Assembly (NCBI RefSeq): GCF_918741295.1
Contig: NZ_CAKKNB010000002.1
Coordinates: 1,030,174-1,094,173, forward strand
DNA from: Aquabacterium sp. CECT 9606
GTDB lineage: Bacteria > Pseudomonadota > Gammaproteobacteria > Burkholderiales > Burkholderiaceae_C
DNA length: 64,000 nt
Reading direction: 5' to 3'
Numbering within the stretch: position 1 is the stretch's first letter; each line of letters opens with the position of its first letter. A program made the position numbers and the translations under genes. The notes under the pieces were generated by a model. The model was not told the DNA's origin. It saw only the letters and a program-made list of their open reading frames with translations, and made no database searches. Below, in pieces: positions 9,627 through 18,883 of the stretch.

Positions 9627-10247
9627 ATGGAAAAAAGTTGGTCGAACCTGGGCGCCTGGGCGCTGTCGGTCGTGGGATGCGTGGCCTTGGTGGCTTGCAG
9701 TCCGGCGTTGGATTGGCGCACCGTTCGGCCTGAACATGCCCCGGCCTTGCAGGCCTTGTTTCCGTGCAAACCAGCCCAGGTGGACCGTTCATTGAGGCTT
9801 CCAGCCTTGCCCGGCCCTCCTGTGACCATGCACCTGGTGTCGTGCAAGGTGGGCGAGTCCATCTGGGCGCTCAGCTATTTCGATGCGCAAGACATCAACC
9901 GGGTGCCGCAGGCGCTGGCGGCGGACAACCGCGCTTTGCGCGACAACCTGCAGGCGGTCAGCAACGTGGGCGCTCCAGCCGCCGAGGGCGCCGTGTCTGC
10001 CGTGGACCTGGAACCGGTCAAGATTCCGGGCATGACTCCCCACGCCCTGGCACGCCACTGGCGTCTGACGGGGCGGCGCCCGGCCGGGCATGGTGAAAGC
10101 GCGCCGGTGGAAGTGCACGCGTGGCATTTTTCCCACGGTCTGATGGTTTACCAGGCCAGCTTGTGGCGCCCCGTGCCGAGTGCAAATGCCAAGGATTCCA
10201 CCGACGCGGTAGAGACATTCATTCAGGGCTTCAAATTTCTGGACTGA
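9627..10247 (+). CDS. Putative lipoprotein of unknown function
   Basis: A protein of 206 residues that I do not recognise. The N-terminus (KSWSNLGAWALSVVGCVALVAC) is a signal sequence ending in a lipobox-like VALVAC, so the mature protein probably starts at Cys24. The rest is soluble and contains two further Cys residues near 47 and 73 that could form a disulfide. The start at 9627 puts the signal at the N-terminus. The gene ends 19 bp before the PTS IIA gene and may share its transcript. Confidence 0.7.
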   Translation: MEKSWSNLGAWALSVVGCVALVACSPALDWRTVRPEHAPALQALFPCKPAQVDRSLRLPALPGPPVTMHLVSCKVGESIWALSYFDAQDINRVPQALAADNRALRDNLQAVSNVGAPAAEGAVSAVDLEPVKIPGMTPHALARHWRLTGRRPAGHGESAPVEVHAWHFSHGLMVYQASLWRPVPSANAKDSTDAVETFIQGFKFLD

Positions 10248-10266
10248 GCAGCCCATAATCGTTGTC

Positions 10267-10725
10267 ATGCCCGGCCTGTTCCTCATTGCGCATGCCCCCC
10301 TGGCTTCTGCCCTGAAGCTGGCGGCGCAGCATTGTTTTCCCGAAGCTGCGCAGGCCATGCGGATCCTGGACGTGCCCTCGAACCTGCCCCCCGACGAAAT
10401 CGAGGCGCAGTGCCGCATCATCCTGGAGATGCTGCAAAAGGCCGATTCGCGCGGCGAGGCCCTGATCCTGGCCGATGTATTCGGCGCCACGCCGTGCAAT
10501 ATCGTGCAGCGCTTGTCCGACGGTGTGCGCGTCAAGGTCATCACCGGCGTGAATGTGCCCATGCTCTGGCGAGCCCTCAATTACTCCAATGAATCCCTGG
10601 ACACCCTGATCACCCGCGCGGTGGCTGGCGGCACCCAGGGCGTCATGCAAATCGCGACCAACCGGCCACAAAACCAGGCCAGTCAGCCCATCAATGATCA
10701 AGACCACCGTCAACATCAGCAATAA
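10267..10725 (+). CDS. PTS mannose-type EIIA component
   Basis: A 152-residue protein of the EIIA-Man fold, which in Burkholderiales usually serves a regulatory PTS rather than sugar uptake. The phosphorylatable His is at position 9 (LFLIAHAPL) and the substrate-loop motif ADVFGATPCN is present. The C-terminal tail overlaps the start of ptsH by 32 bases, so the two are translationally linked. HPr-phosphate is the expected phosphate donor. No IIB/IIC components are nearby. Confidence 0.92.
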   Translation: MPGLFLIAHAPLASALKLAAQHCFPEAAQAMRILDVPSNLPPDEIEAQCRIILEMLQKADSRGEALILADVFGATPCNIVQRLSDGVRVKVITGVNVPMLWRALNYSNESLDTLITRAVAGGTQGVMQIATNRPQNQASQPINDQDHRQHQQ

Positions 10726-10963
10726 GCTGGGACTCCATGCGCGCGCATCGGCCAAGTTCACCAAGCTGGCCAGCAGTTTTCCCTGCGATGTCTTCATGAG
10801 CCGCAATGACCGGCGTGTGAACGCCAAAAGCATCATGGGCGTGATGATGCTGGCTGCCGGACTGGGGGCGGCAGTGGAGCTGGAGTGCGATGGCGCCCGC
10901 GAAGAAGACGCCATGAAGGCGTTGGTGGCCCTCATCAACGACAAGTTCGGCGAAGGCGAGTAA
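10694..10963 (+). CDS. ptsH: Phosphocarrier protein HPr
   Basis: HPr passes phosphate from enzyme I (PEP) to EIIA proteins. At 89 residues it has the standard length. The active His15 lies in LGLHARASAKF and the regulatory Ser46 in NAKSIMGVMM, so HPr kinase control is possible. It overlaps the IIA gene. In related Burkholderiales ptsI normally follows directly. Here a 213-bp gap and an outer-membrane protein gene follow instead, so enzyme I must be encoded elsewhere if the pathway works. Confidence 0.97.
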   Translation: MIKTTVNISNKLGLHARASAKFTKLASSFPCDVFMSRNDRRVNAKSIMGVMMLAAGLGAAVELECDGAREEDAMKALVALINDKFGEGE

Positions 10964-11176
10964 GCCCTCAATCAGGGTCGATCCCCATTGGATGGATGGA
11001 ACTGGCGTGCAAAACCAACGCACTCCAGGGGATCCATGTCGCGCCATTGCGACAACTTGCGCACACATTTGGGGTCAAGCAAGGCACAGTTAGGCCGATA
11101 TTGCACAGATACGTTTCGCAACGTGCATTTTTCTAACAAACCCGTTGAACGAACTCAATTCGTAGGAGCTGTCCGC

Positions 11177-12340
11177 ATGAATAACTTTCGCCGTGATGCC
11201 TCGTCGGCCTGCGCGCTGACCCTCAAGACCGTGGCCCTGGCGGCGGCCCTCAGCGCATCTTCGGTGGCATTGGCGGCCGAGAACGGCAACCAGCGCTATT
11301 CGCCTGGCGTGGGCGGCAGTGACATGACCTCGCCTTTGGTGCCCGGCTGGTATGGGCAGGTGGCGATGGTGGCGTACCACGCCAACAAGATCAAAGGCAA
11401 TGATGGCAAGCAATTGACCAGGTCTGGGAATATCACCCAAGCTCAACTGGCCGCTAACCCAGCCACGTCTGCTGCTGCTCCCGGGTTTGCAGGCGGCATT
11501 AACTACAACTCCAAAATTGGCATCAAGGCCGACACCTACGCCATTCTTCCCCGTATTACCTACCTGAGCAACGAGCAGGTATTGGGTGGCAATGTGGGAT
11601 TCACGGCGATGCTGCCTTTGGTGCGCAGAAAAATCCAGCTGGCTGGCGAAACGCCCAGCTTCACACCGGGCGCTGGCAGCGCGGCTCCTGCGGTGCCAGG
11701 CAGTTTGGCCGCAGGTCTCAGCCCAACCATTTTGGGCCGCATTGCCAACGAGTCGGCCACGTACGGCATCGGTGACCTCGAAGTCTCGCCCATCTGGCAC
11801 ATGGAGATCGGTGATCACCAGCATGTGTCGATTGCCCCGACCATCGTGCTGCCCACCGGTGACTATGACGCCACCAGGCGCGCCAATTCCGGCTTTGGCA
11901 ACTTCTTCACCTTCCGTCCATCGGTGCAATACGCCTTCGTGGGCGACGGCTGGGATGTGGGCGGTCGCCTGGTCTTGTCGTTCAACACGCGCAACAAGGA
12001 AAATGGCTACCGCACTGGCAACATCCTGAACATCGACTACCAGGCGATGAAGTTTGTTTCCGAGGACATCCGCGTGGGTCTGCAAGGCTACGTGGTGGAA
12101 CAGTTCAGCAAGGACGATCAGGATTTGACCGGCTTCTCGTCGGCTCAACAAACCGCGCTGGCCACCACGGCCGACCTCAGCACCGGCAACAAGATGCGCG
12201 TTTATGCCGCAGGCCCGGCCGTGGCCTGGTTGGCCAATGGCGGTGAGTTCCTGCTGGAAGGCAAATTCCTGAAGGAATTTGGTGCGAAAAATCGCACTGA
12301 GGGCCAGGCCTTCTGGTTGACCCTGTCCAAGCCGCTGTAA
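11177..12340 (+). CDS. Outer-membrane MetA/SphA-type transporter
   Basis: A 387-residue exported beta-barrel-like protein of the phenol-degradation MetA/SphA channel family, which takes up aromatic or other hydrophobic compounds. A signal peptide covers residues 1-35 (hydrophobic core, then ALA-AE). The mature part shows typical alternating strands, and the C-terminus ends in a hydrophobic strand (AFWLTLSKPL). A good ribosome site (TAGGAG, 11163-11168) supports the ATG at 11177. It stands alone, with 213 bp upstream free of genes. No aromatic catabolic genes adjoin it, so the substrate is open. Confidence 0.8.
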   Translation: MNNFRRDASSACALTLKTVALAAALSASSVALAAENGNQRYSPGVGGSDMTSPLVPGWYGQVAMVAYHANKIKGNDGKQLTRSGNITQAQLAANPATSAAAPGFAGGINYNSKIGIKADTYAILPRITYLSNEQVLGGNVGFTAMLPLVRRKIQLAGETPSFTPGAGSAAPAVPGSLAAGLSPTILGRIANESATYGIGDLEVSPIWHMEIGDHQHVSIAPTIVLPTGDYDATRRANSGFGNFFTFRPSVQYAFVGDGWDVGGRLVLSFNTRNKENGYRTGNILNIDYQAMKFVSEDIRVGLQGYVVEQFSKDDQDLTGFSSAQQTALATTADLSTGNKMRVYAAGPAVAWLANGGEFLLEGKFLKEFGAKNRTEGQAFWLTLSKPL

Positions 12341-12368
12341 CCTCATCAGGGTACTGATTGATGGAGCG

Positions 12369-12390
12369 ACCCTGGCTTTGCGGCCAGGGT
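12369..12390 (+). terminator. Strong hairpin after the transporter gene
   Basis: ACCCTGGC and GCCAGGGT form an 8-bp stem with a 6-base loop in the 99-bp gap before the next gene. No T-run follows. It may therefore be an RNA-stabilising stem or a partial terminator rather than a full intrinsic terminator. Confidence 0.4.
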
Positions 12391-12439
12391 GCCCGTGCCA
12401 CGGGCGAGTTGATGGCTGTACCGTAGGAGTGGTCACATC

Positions 12440-13144
12440 ATGCAAGATGACCGTATCGCTTTATCCCCGTTTGAACAAAACCGGCGCCAGCTGATGGCCA
12501 GTGCCATGGCTGCAGCACTTGTGCCGTGGGCCACGCCTGCCCAGGCGGCCAGCGTTGAGTTGGAAGGGGTTGAACTCGAAGAGTCCATCATGGCGCACGG
12601 CCAAAAGCTGGTGCTCAACGGGGCTGCGGTGCGCAAGCGAGGCTACTTCAAGGCCGATGTCACTGCGCTGTACCTGCCGGAAAAGCGCACCACGCCCGAC
12701 GCGATCTTCAAGCTCAACGGCATCCGCCGAATCCAGCTCAACATCTTGCGCGAATTCACGTCGTCGACCATCTCCCGCATCTTCATCTCGGACTTCAAGC
12801 AAAACTCGACCGACGCCGAGTTCAAGCAGTTGATCAACGAGATCAGCCAGGTGGGCGCGGCCTACAGCGCGGTCAAACGCGTCAGCAAGGGCGACGTCAT
12901 CAACCTGGACTGGTTGCCAGGCAAGGGCTGGGTGTGCTACATCAATGGCAAGCAGCTGCTGATCGACCCCGGTGCCACGGGTGGCGTCAGCAACAATGCC
13001 ATCAACAACGAGTTGGCCTACCAGATCTACCTGCGCATGTACATCGGGCCGGCCGCACCTGAAGAGTTGCGCAATGGCCTGTTGGGCCTGACCCGACTGC
13101 CTCGCTCCAACGGTGGTGGCCGAGACAAAGACGGCGACGCCTGA
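12440..13144 (+). CDS. Chalcone-isomerase-like exported protein
   Basis: A 234-residue protein of the bacterial chalcone-isomerase-like family (Chalcone_3 type). These bacterial members usually lack flavonoid substrates and their role is unclear. A signal peptide lies at residues 15-35 (LMASAMAAALVPWATPAQA). The fold motifs are visible as KRGYFKADVTALYLPEK and the later GWVCYING / LAYQIYLRMYIG segments. A TAGGAG site lies 13 bases before the ATG. It lies 99 bp after the outer-membrane transporter, in the same direction. Confidence 0.82.
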   Translation: MQDDRIALSPFEQNRRQLMASAMAAALVPWATPAQAASVELEGVELEESIMAHGQKLVLNGAAVRKRGYFKADVTALYLPEKRTTPDAIFKLNGIRRIQLNILREFTSSTISRIFISDFKQNSTDAEFKQLINEISQVGAAYSAVKRVSKGDVINLDWLPGKGWVCYINGKQLLIDPGATGGVSNNAINNELAYQIYLRMYIGPAAPEELRNGLLGLTRLPRSNGGGRDKDGDA

Positions 13145-13150
13145 CGGCCT

Positions 13151-15034
13151 TCAATCGCGCGGGTAGTGTGAGGCCAAGGCTGGTGGCATGGGCGAGTCGA
13201 TCAGCCCGGCCATCAAGCGCAGGGCGTTGGCGGTGTCGTTGGACATCAAGCCGCCGGTGCTGTGGTTCAGCGCTTCTTCAACCCAGGCCCTCAGCAACAC
13301 GGGCCTGATCATCCACGACAACTCCTGAACGCCTGCCAGGGCATGCATCAGGGCGTCTGCGTCGGGGATCTTGCCATCCGGTTTCAAGTCTTGCAGGTGG
13401 GTGCAGCGTGCGATGACGCGCGCGTACCAGGCGCGGCTGGTGGCGGCCAACAGGCCTTGCATCTCCGGCTCGGGCACAAAGCGGGCAAGGTAGGCTGACA
13501 GTGCGATCACGTGGGCCAGCTCATCTTCCTGCAGATCGATCAATTCGCGGCCTTGTCCGGTCACCGGGCGCATGAAAGGCCGGCTGCTTTTCTTGTCGCT
13601 CATCTGGTGGCGAAGCGTCAGCCACCACAGGCGATCGCGGGGGCTGACGCGGCCATCGGCCTTCAGCAGATCACGGGCGGCCTCGACCAACGCTCGGCGG
13701 TCACTGATCGGGTCATTGGCGATGCTTTTGCACAGGCGCTCGAACTCGGGGACCAGGCGTTCAGGACGCAGACCCTGCACATCCTCCAGGATCTGTTGGC
13801 CGTGCGTGAGGCCCTCGGCCAATTTCAGCCACAGCTTGTGTTCATCGCAGTTGCCGGCCGACATCATCAGCGCCAGCACCGCCATGCGTTTCTCGCGGGG
13901 GCCGGCCAGGCGGCGCAATCGGCCCAAGGCATCGGCGTCCTCAGCGGGGGCTGGTGGCTTGGTGGCCTCCGCGTGCAAGCCCGAGGCCGCCGCGGCCGCC
14001 AGCATGGCGCCTGGGGCTGTGGGCGGCGGGCGGCGGGGCTCGGCTTTCTCAAGCCGCAGCAAGGGTGCTGGCATGGGCGACAGCACGGCGCCGCAGATGC
14101 GGCGGATGCGCTCGGGCAAACGTGGGTGCGTGGCCAGGCAACGCGACAAGCGCGACTGGTGCAGCAGCAGCGATGCAACCATGTCGGCCTGGGGATGGCG
14201 CATTTGACCGGCCAGCATCTGCTGGTCAAACCAGATCTTGCGCAGCACATTGCCCAAGCCATCGCGCGTGCGGGTGAATTGGATGGCGTTGGCATCGGCC
14301 AGAAACTCGCGCTGGCGTGCCACGGCGGCTTGCAGCAGCCGGCCGGCGCCCCAGCCCAGCCAGCCGACCGCACTGAACACCAGCCCGACCACCCAGCGCA
14401 CCGGGTTGACGTGCCCGTTGTCGTCCGGGCTCATCAGGGTCTGGCCATAGCCATGCACCAGCGACAAGCCCCACACCAGCGCCAGCAGACGCATGGCCAT
14501 GGGCAGGTCTTCCTCCTTGAGGTGGCCGAACTCGTGGGCCACCAGGCCTTGCAGCTCTGCGCGCGTGAGGCGGTCCAGGGCGCCCCGGGTCACGCACAGG
14601 GCATAGTCCTCGGGTGACCAGCCGGCCACGAAGGCGTTAATGGCGTCTTCGCGGGTGAGCACGTAGACGTGGGGCACGGTTTGCCCCGAGGCCATGGCCA
14701 TTTCGTCGACCACGTTGAGCAGCCGGCGCTCCAGCGCATCATCAGGGTCCTTGACCAGGCGCCCGTGCATCCAGTGGGCAACGCGTTGACCACCACCTTC
14801 GCGCAGGCGCTGGGTTTCGATCAGGCAGCCGCCCAGCACAAACAGCAAGATGACGCCGGAGTTGGTCTCGAAGAACAAGGCTGGGTAGCCATGGCTGAGC
14901 GGCATCAGCAGCTTGTAGGCCAGCGCCAACAGCACGTTGACGGCCACCACCAGTCCGGCCAACAGCACGGCAAACCAGGCGAACAACTTGAAGGTTTGCG
15001 CCTGGGCCTGTTCCTGATGCTGTCGGAATTTCAT
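13151..15034 (-). CDS. M48 family (HtpX-like) membrane metallopeptidase
   Basis: A zinc peptidase of 627 residues. Two membrane segments lie near 17-45 and 58-72. The zinc motif HEFGH is at 167-171, within LVAHEFGHLKEED. The C-terminal 300 residues are helical and unusually long for HtpX. The gene follows lemA on the same strand with a 37-bp gap. LemA and M48 peptidases are often paired, and the pair probably acts in membrane protein quality control. The ATG at 15034 lies directly before the first membrane segment. Confidence 0.9.
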   Translation of the reverse strand: MKFRQHQEQAQAQTFKLFAWFAVLLAGLVVAVNVLLALAYKLLMPLSHGYPALFFETNSGVILLFVLGGCLIETQRLREGGGQRVAHWMHGRLVKDPDDALERRLLNVVDEMAMASGQTVPHVYVLTREDAINAFVAGWSPEDYALCVTRGALDRLTRAELQGLVAHEFGHLKEEDLPMAMRLLALVWGLSLVHGYGQTLMSPDDNGHVNPVRWVVGLVFSAVGWLGWGAGRLLQAAVARQREFLADANAIQFTRTRDGLGNVLRKIWFDQQMLAGQMRHPQADMVASLLLHQSRLSRCLATHPRLPERIRRICGAVLSPMPAPLLRLEKAEPRRPPPTAPGAMLAAAAASGLHAEATKPPAPAEDADALGRLRRLAGPREKRMAVLALMMSAGNCDEHKLWLKLAEGLTHGQQILEDVQGLRPERLVPEFERLCKSIANDPISDRRALVEAARDLLKADGRVSPRDRLWWLTLRHQMSDKKSSRPFMRPVTGQGRELIDLQEDELAHVIALSAYLARFVPEPEMQGLLAATSRAWYARVIARCTHLQDLKPDGKIPDADALMHALAGVQELSWMIRPVLLRAWVEEALNHSTGGLMSNDTANALRLMAGLIDSPMPPALASHYPRD

Positions 15035-15071
15035 GGTGAACGGCGAGACTGCCCGTTGGTTCAGATCTTGA

Positions 15072-15695
15072 TCAGAAAGCCACTTTCACGCCAGCGCGTT
15101 CTGCGTCGGTGGAGGTGGACTGAAGCATGGCGGCCTCTTTGAAGCCGAAGACACCGGCCACCAGATTGGCCGGAAACTGCTGGGCCGAGTTGTTGTAGTC
15201 CAGCGTGGCATCGTTGAACAACTGCCGCGAGAACGCCACTTTATTCTCGGTGTGTGTCAGCTCTTCGCTGAGGTCGCGCAAGGACTCATCAGCCTTGAGT
15301 TCAGGGTAGGCCTCGACGGTGGCTTGAAAGCGCCCCATGGCGCTGTTGAGCACACCTTCGGCCAGGTTCAGGCTCTTGATGGGCCCTGCCTGGTTGGGCT
15401 GGCTGCGCACCAGGTCGGTGGCGGCGACCACTTGCGCCCGCGCGGCAGTCACGCGCTCCAGGGTCTCGCGTTCATGTTCCAGGTATTTGCGTGCAACCTC
15501 GACCAGGTTGGGAATGAGATCGTGCCGGCGCTTGAGCTGAACGTCGATCTGCGCGAAGGCATTGGTGATTTCGTTGCGCAGTTTGACCAGTCGGTTGTAG
15601 GCGCCCACGGCCCAAAAGACGATCAAGGCGACCACCGCGAGGGTGATGATTTGTGTGGTGTTCAAAGTCGTGGCCTCCCAAGCCGTTGCGTTCAA
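15072..15695 (-). CDS. lemA: LemA family membrane protein
   Basis: A 207-residue LemA protein with an N-terminal membrane segment ([17 protein letters not shown]) and a cytoplasmic helical bundle. It shows the family blocks [29 protein letters not shown] and [10 protein letters not shown]. Its start overlaps the queC stop by four bases (15692-15695), so the three genes queC-lemA-M48 form one operon. The molecular role of LemA is unknown. Confidence 0.95.
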   Translation of the reverse strand: MNATAWEATTLNTTQIITLAVVALIVFWAVGAYNRLVKLRNEITNAFAQIDVQLKRRHDLIPNLVEVARKYLEHERETLERVTAARAQVVAATDLVRSQPNQAGPIKSLNLAEGVLNSAMGRFQATVEAYPELKADESLRDLSEELTHTENKVAFSRQLFNDATLDYNNSAQQFPANLVAGVFGFKEAAMLQSTSTDAERAGVKVAF

Positions 15696-16429
15696 TCAAT
15701 CGTAGCAGTCCACTGCTCAAAGCCTTCGCGGCGCAATTGGCAGGCAGGGCATTGGCCGCAGCCGTATCCCCAGGCGTGGCGGTGCGTGCGGTCGCCCAGG
15801 TAGCAGGTGTGCGTGTGCTCCACGATGATGTCGTTCAGGACGGTACCACCCAACTGATCGGTCAGGGCCCAGGTTTGCGCTTTGGTCAGCCACATCAGCG
15901 GCGTTTCCACCGTCATGGGCGCGGCCAACCCCAGGCTGAGCGCCACTTGCAAGGCTTTGAGTGTGTTGTCGCGGCAATCGGGGTAGCCGGAATAGTCGGT
16001 CTCGCACATGCCGCCCACCAGCACGTTCAGGCCGCGCCGGTAGGCCACGGATGCCGCGAAAGTGAGGAACAACAGGTTGCGGCCGGGCACGAAGGTGTTG
16101 GGCAAGCCATTGGACTGCATTTCGATAGCGCGGTCTTCGGTCAGGGCGGTGTCAGAGATCTGGCCCAGCAGGGCGAGGTCCAGCACATGGTCTTGGCCGA
16201 GTCGGGCGGTCCATGCTGGAAAAGCGCTGGCCACAGCCTGGCGAACCGGTTCGCGGCAGTCCAGTTCGACGCGGTGACGCTGGCCGTAATCGAAGCCGAT
16301 GGTTTCAACGCGGCTGAAGCGGCTCAGGGCCCAGGCCAGGCAGGCGGTGGAATCCTGCCCGCCCGAGAACACCACCAGGGCGGCGCGTGGGTCGGCAAAG
16401 GCGGAGGGGGGGGCGGTGGCGGCGGGCAT
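15692..16429 (-). CDS. queC: 7-cyano-7-deazaguanine synthase
   Basis: QueC converts 7-carboxy-7-deazaguanine to preQ0 with ATP and ammonia, for queuosine tRNA modification. The PP-loop motif [13 protein letters not shown] is near the N-terminus. The C-terminal zinc cysteines are visible in HTCYLG and [13 protein letters not shown]. The start is taken at 16429 (MPAATAPP). The frame stays open upstream to 16582, but that would add 51 residues without family support. It is the first gene of the queC-lemA-M48 operon. Confidence 0.95.
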   Translation of the reverse strand: MPAATAPPSAFADPRAALVVFSGGQDSTACLAWALSRFSRVETIGFDYGQRHRVELDCREPVRQAVASAFPAWTARLGQDHVLDLALLGQISDTALTEDRAIEMQSNGLPNTFVPGRNLLFLTFAASVAYRRGLNVLVGGMCETDYSGYPDCRDNTLKALQVALSLGLAAPMTVETPLMWLTKAQTWALTDQLGGTVLNDIIVEHTHTCYLGDRTHRHAWGYGCGQCPACQLRREGFEQWTATID

Positions 16430-16605
16430 GGCGAACAACTCGGTGGCAGGCAGGGCAGGGCGCAACGGCTCAGCATAGCGGATCAAATCCCCGGAGTTCA
16501 GGGGTGGCTGTGGCGCGTGGTTGGCAGGGGCCGCAAAGCTGGGCGACAATAGAGGGTTTTCGAGAGTCCGGCCTGCAAGCATGTGGGCCTTGCAGGAACC
16601 TGGTC

Positions 16606-17382
16606 ATGGCCGCTTTCAACACAGAAACTGTTACCCACGTCAACCACTGGAACGACACGCTGTTCTCGTTTCGGACCACGCGCGATCCCGCCTTGCGTTT
16701 TGCCAGCGGTCATTTTGTGATGATTGGCCTGGAAGTCAACGGCAAGCCCTTGATGCGCGCCTACAGCGTGGCCAGCGCCAACTACGAAGAACACCTCGAA
16801 TTCTTGAGCATCAAGGTGCAGGACGGCCCCTTGACCTCGCGCTTGCAGCACTTGAAGGTGGGCGACAAGCTGCTGGTCAGCCGTAAGGCCGTGGGCACGC
16901 TGGTGGTCGACGACCTCAAGCCCGCCATGAACCTGTACCTGTTCGGCACCGGCACCGGCCTGGCGCCTTTCATGAGCATCATCCAGGATCCATACACCTA
17001 CGAGAAGTTCGACAAGGTGGTGCTGGTGCACGGCGTTCGCTACAAGAGCGAGCTGGCTTACCACGACTTCATCAAGGACGACCTGCCCGACCACGAGTTG
17101 CTGGGCGACCTGGTGCGCGACAAGCTGATTTACTACCCCTTGGTGACGCGTGAAGAGTTCCGCAACCAAGGCCGCCTGACCGACCTGATCGAGAACGGCA
17201 AAATGGCCGCCGACATCGGCCTGCCACCACTGAACCCCGCCACCGACCGCGCCATGATGTGCGGCAGCCCCTCCATGTTGACCGATCTGTGCAAGATCCT
17301 GGACGCCCGGGGCTTCCACATCTCGCCTTCGCAAGGCGAGCCGGGCGACTACGTGATCGAGCGCGCTTTCGTCGAGAAGTGA
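16606..17382 (+). CDS. fpr: Ferredoxin/flavodoxin-NADP reductase
   Basis: A 258-residue FAD enzyme that exchanges electrons between NADPH and ferredoxin or flavodoxin. The FAD-binding motif is LMRAYSVAS. The NADP-binding parts are LFGTGTGLAPF and the MMCGSPSM block, and the C-terminus ends in AFVEK as in Fpr proteins. AGGAA precedes the ATG. Its last 34 bases overlap the convergent DUF2061 gene. Length and motifs fit the bacterial subclass I/II type. Confidence 0.94.
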   Translation: MAAFNTETVTHVNHWNDTLFSFRTTRDPALRFASGHFVMIGLEVNGKPLMRAYSVASANYEEHLEFLSIKVQDGPLTSRLQHLKVGDKLLVSRKAVGTLVVDDLKPAMNLYLFGTGTGLAPFMSIIQDPYTYEKFDKVVLVHGVRYKSELAYHDFIKDDLPDHELLGDLVRDKLIYYPLVTREEFRNQGRLTDLIENGKMAADIGLPPLNPATDRAMMCGSPSMLTDLCKILDARGFHISPSQGEPGDYVIERAFVEK

Positions 17383-17555
17383 ACCCAGGCTGGGACCCGG
17401 TCCCAGTATTTGTCGAAAAAGTAGTGCATCACCGTGTTGACCAGCGGTTCGACAAAGGTCACGATCCCGGCCACGCTCATGCTGCCGGTGATTGCATAGG
17501 TCACGGTGAATGAGGTGCCGATGTGCATCAATCCAAAAGTGGCGGTTTTGGCCAT
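17349..17555 (-). CDS. DUF2061 small membrane protein
   Basis: A 68-residue protein with the DUF2061 pattern: KTATFGLMHIGTSF, then a hydrophobic helix and the conserved EPLVNTVMHYFFDKYW. It is probably an inner-membrane protein, and the family has no known function. It overlaps the 3' end of the ferredoxin-NADP reductase gene on the other strand. Confidence 0.85.
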   Translation of the reverse strand: MAKTATFGLMHIGTSFTVTYAITGSMSVAGIVTFVEPLVNTVMHYFFDKYWDRVPAWVHFSTKARSIT

Positions 17556-17668
17556 GATGGCGCTCCGTTGAGAATTGTTCTCATCATCGCGGTCTCGGCT
17601 TGTTTTGTATATTCAATCGATTCAATAAAATCAATAGCCTCTGTTGATGGGGTGGCTGGAGTTCGCAA

Positions 17669-18883
17669 GTGAGTGTGATCCCATCAAGTCGCGGGCCGCA
17701 ACGTGGCCGCTTCAGTTGGCTGGCCTCTTGGGCCACCCCGGTGGCGGCCCTGGTGGCCTACCTGGCGTTCTGGCCTGTTCCGGCAGATCCGGTGGCCTGG
17801 AAAGCCCCAGCTGACCTGGGTTATGTGGGCCCTCATGCTCCCAACCAGAAGCTGGCCGGGTTGCAGCAAATCACCTTGGGAGCCGGCCAGACGGGCCCGG
17901 AACACATCGCCGCCCACCACGGCTGGTTGTACACCGGCCTGTTCAATGGCGATGTGCTCAAGTTCAGCCCGGATGGCAAAACCCGCCAGGTGCTGGCCAA
18001 CACGGGCGGACGGCCCTTGGGTGTCGACGTCGACGCGCAGGGTCGTGTGCTGGTGGCCGATGGGGTCAAGGGCCTGTTGCGCATTGAAGGCAGCGGCGCC
18101 AGCGCCAAGGTCGACACCTTGCTCACCAAGGTGGATGACCCGGTGGTGGGCGACCCCCTTCGCTATCCCGATGCCGTGAAGGTGGGTGCCGATGGCACCC
18201 TGTGGCTGACCGATGCCAGCCGCCGCTTTGGCGTGGTCGAGTGGAAAAGCACCCTGGAAGCCAGCGTGCTGGACATCCTTGAGCACAGTTGCACCGGCCG
18301 GCTCATTGCCGCAGACCCGGTGTCCTTGAAGTCGCGGGTGGCCTTGTCGGGCTTGTGCTTCCCCAATGGCTTGGCGTTTTCAAAAGATGGCAAGACCATG
18401 TACTTGTCGGAGACCGGCACCTACCGCATCCTCAAGATCGACCTGGCCAAGCTGTCGTTGACGCGTGCCACCCAGGGCATGATGAACACACCGACATTGG
18501 CCAATGCCCTCACCCAGGGCGCGGCCACCGTGCTGGTGGACAACCTGCCGGGCTTCCCCGACAACTTGGTGGCCGGTGAGCAGGGCCGCCTGTGGGTGGG
18601 TTTGACCAAGCCCCGCAGCCCGGTGATCGACTTCGCGGCCGAGCACCCCATCATCCGCACCTTGACCTTGCGCCTGCCGCGCTTTTTGTGGCCGGTGCCC
18701 AAGGCCTACGGCCACATCGTGGCCTTTGATGAGTCTGGCAAGGTCGTGGATGATTTGCAGGACCCGAGTGGTGCCTACCCTGAAACCACCGCGGCCACCG
18801 AGTTGGACGGCAAGCTCTTCATCCAGAGCCTCAATGCCAAGACCGTTGGCTGGATGAACTACAGCGGCCCAGCGTCAAAGTAA
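17669..18883 (+). CDS. SMP-30/strictosidine-synthase-like beta-propeller protein
   Basis: A 404-residue protein with an N-terminal membrane anchor (VAALVAYLAFWPVPADP) and a six-bladed propeller of the strictosidine synthase / SMP-30 lactonase type. Typical segments are TGGRPLGVDV, LCFPNGLAFS, LSETGTYRI and DNLPGFPDN. These folds act as lactonases or esterases, and the substrate cannot be read from sequence. The start is GTG with GGAG eight bases upstream. A clear paralogue lies at 54563-55630, inside a putative catabolic operon. The stop overlaps the convergent transporter gene by nine bases. Confidence 0.85.
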   Translation: MSVIPSSRGPQRGRFSWLASWATPVAALVAYLAFWPVPADPVAWKAPADLGYVGPHAPNQKLAGLQQITLGAGQTGPEHIAAHHGWLYTGLFNGDVLKFSPDGKTRQVLANTGGRPLGVDVDAQGRVLVADGVKGLLRIEGSGASAKVDTLLTKVDDPVVGDPLRYPDAVKVGADGTLWLTDASRRFGVVEWKSTLEASVLDILEHSCTGRLIAADPVSLKSRVALSGLCFPNGLAFSKDGKTMYLSETGTYRILKIDLAKLSLTRATQGMMNTPTLANALTQGAATVLVDNLPGFPDNLVAGEQGRLWVGLTKPRSPVIDFAAEHPIIRTLTLRLPRFLWPVPKAYGHIVAFDESGKVVDDLQDPSGAYPETTAATELDGKLFIQSLNAKTVGWMNYSGPASK

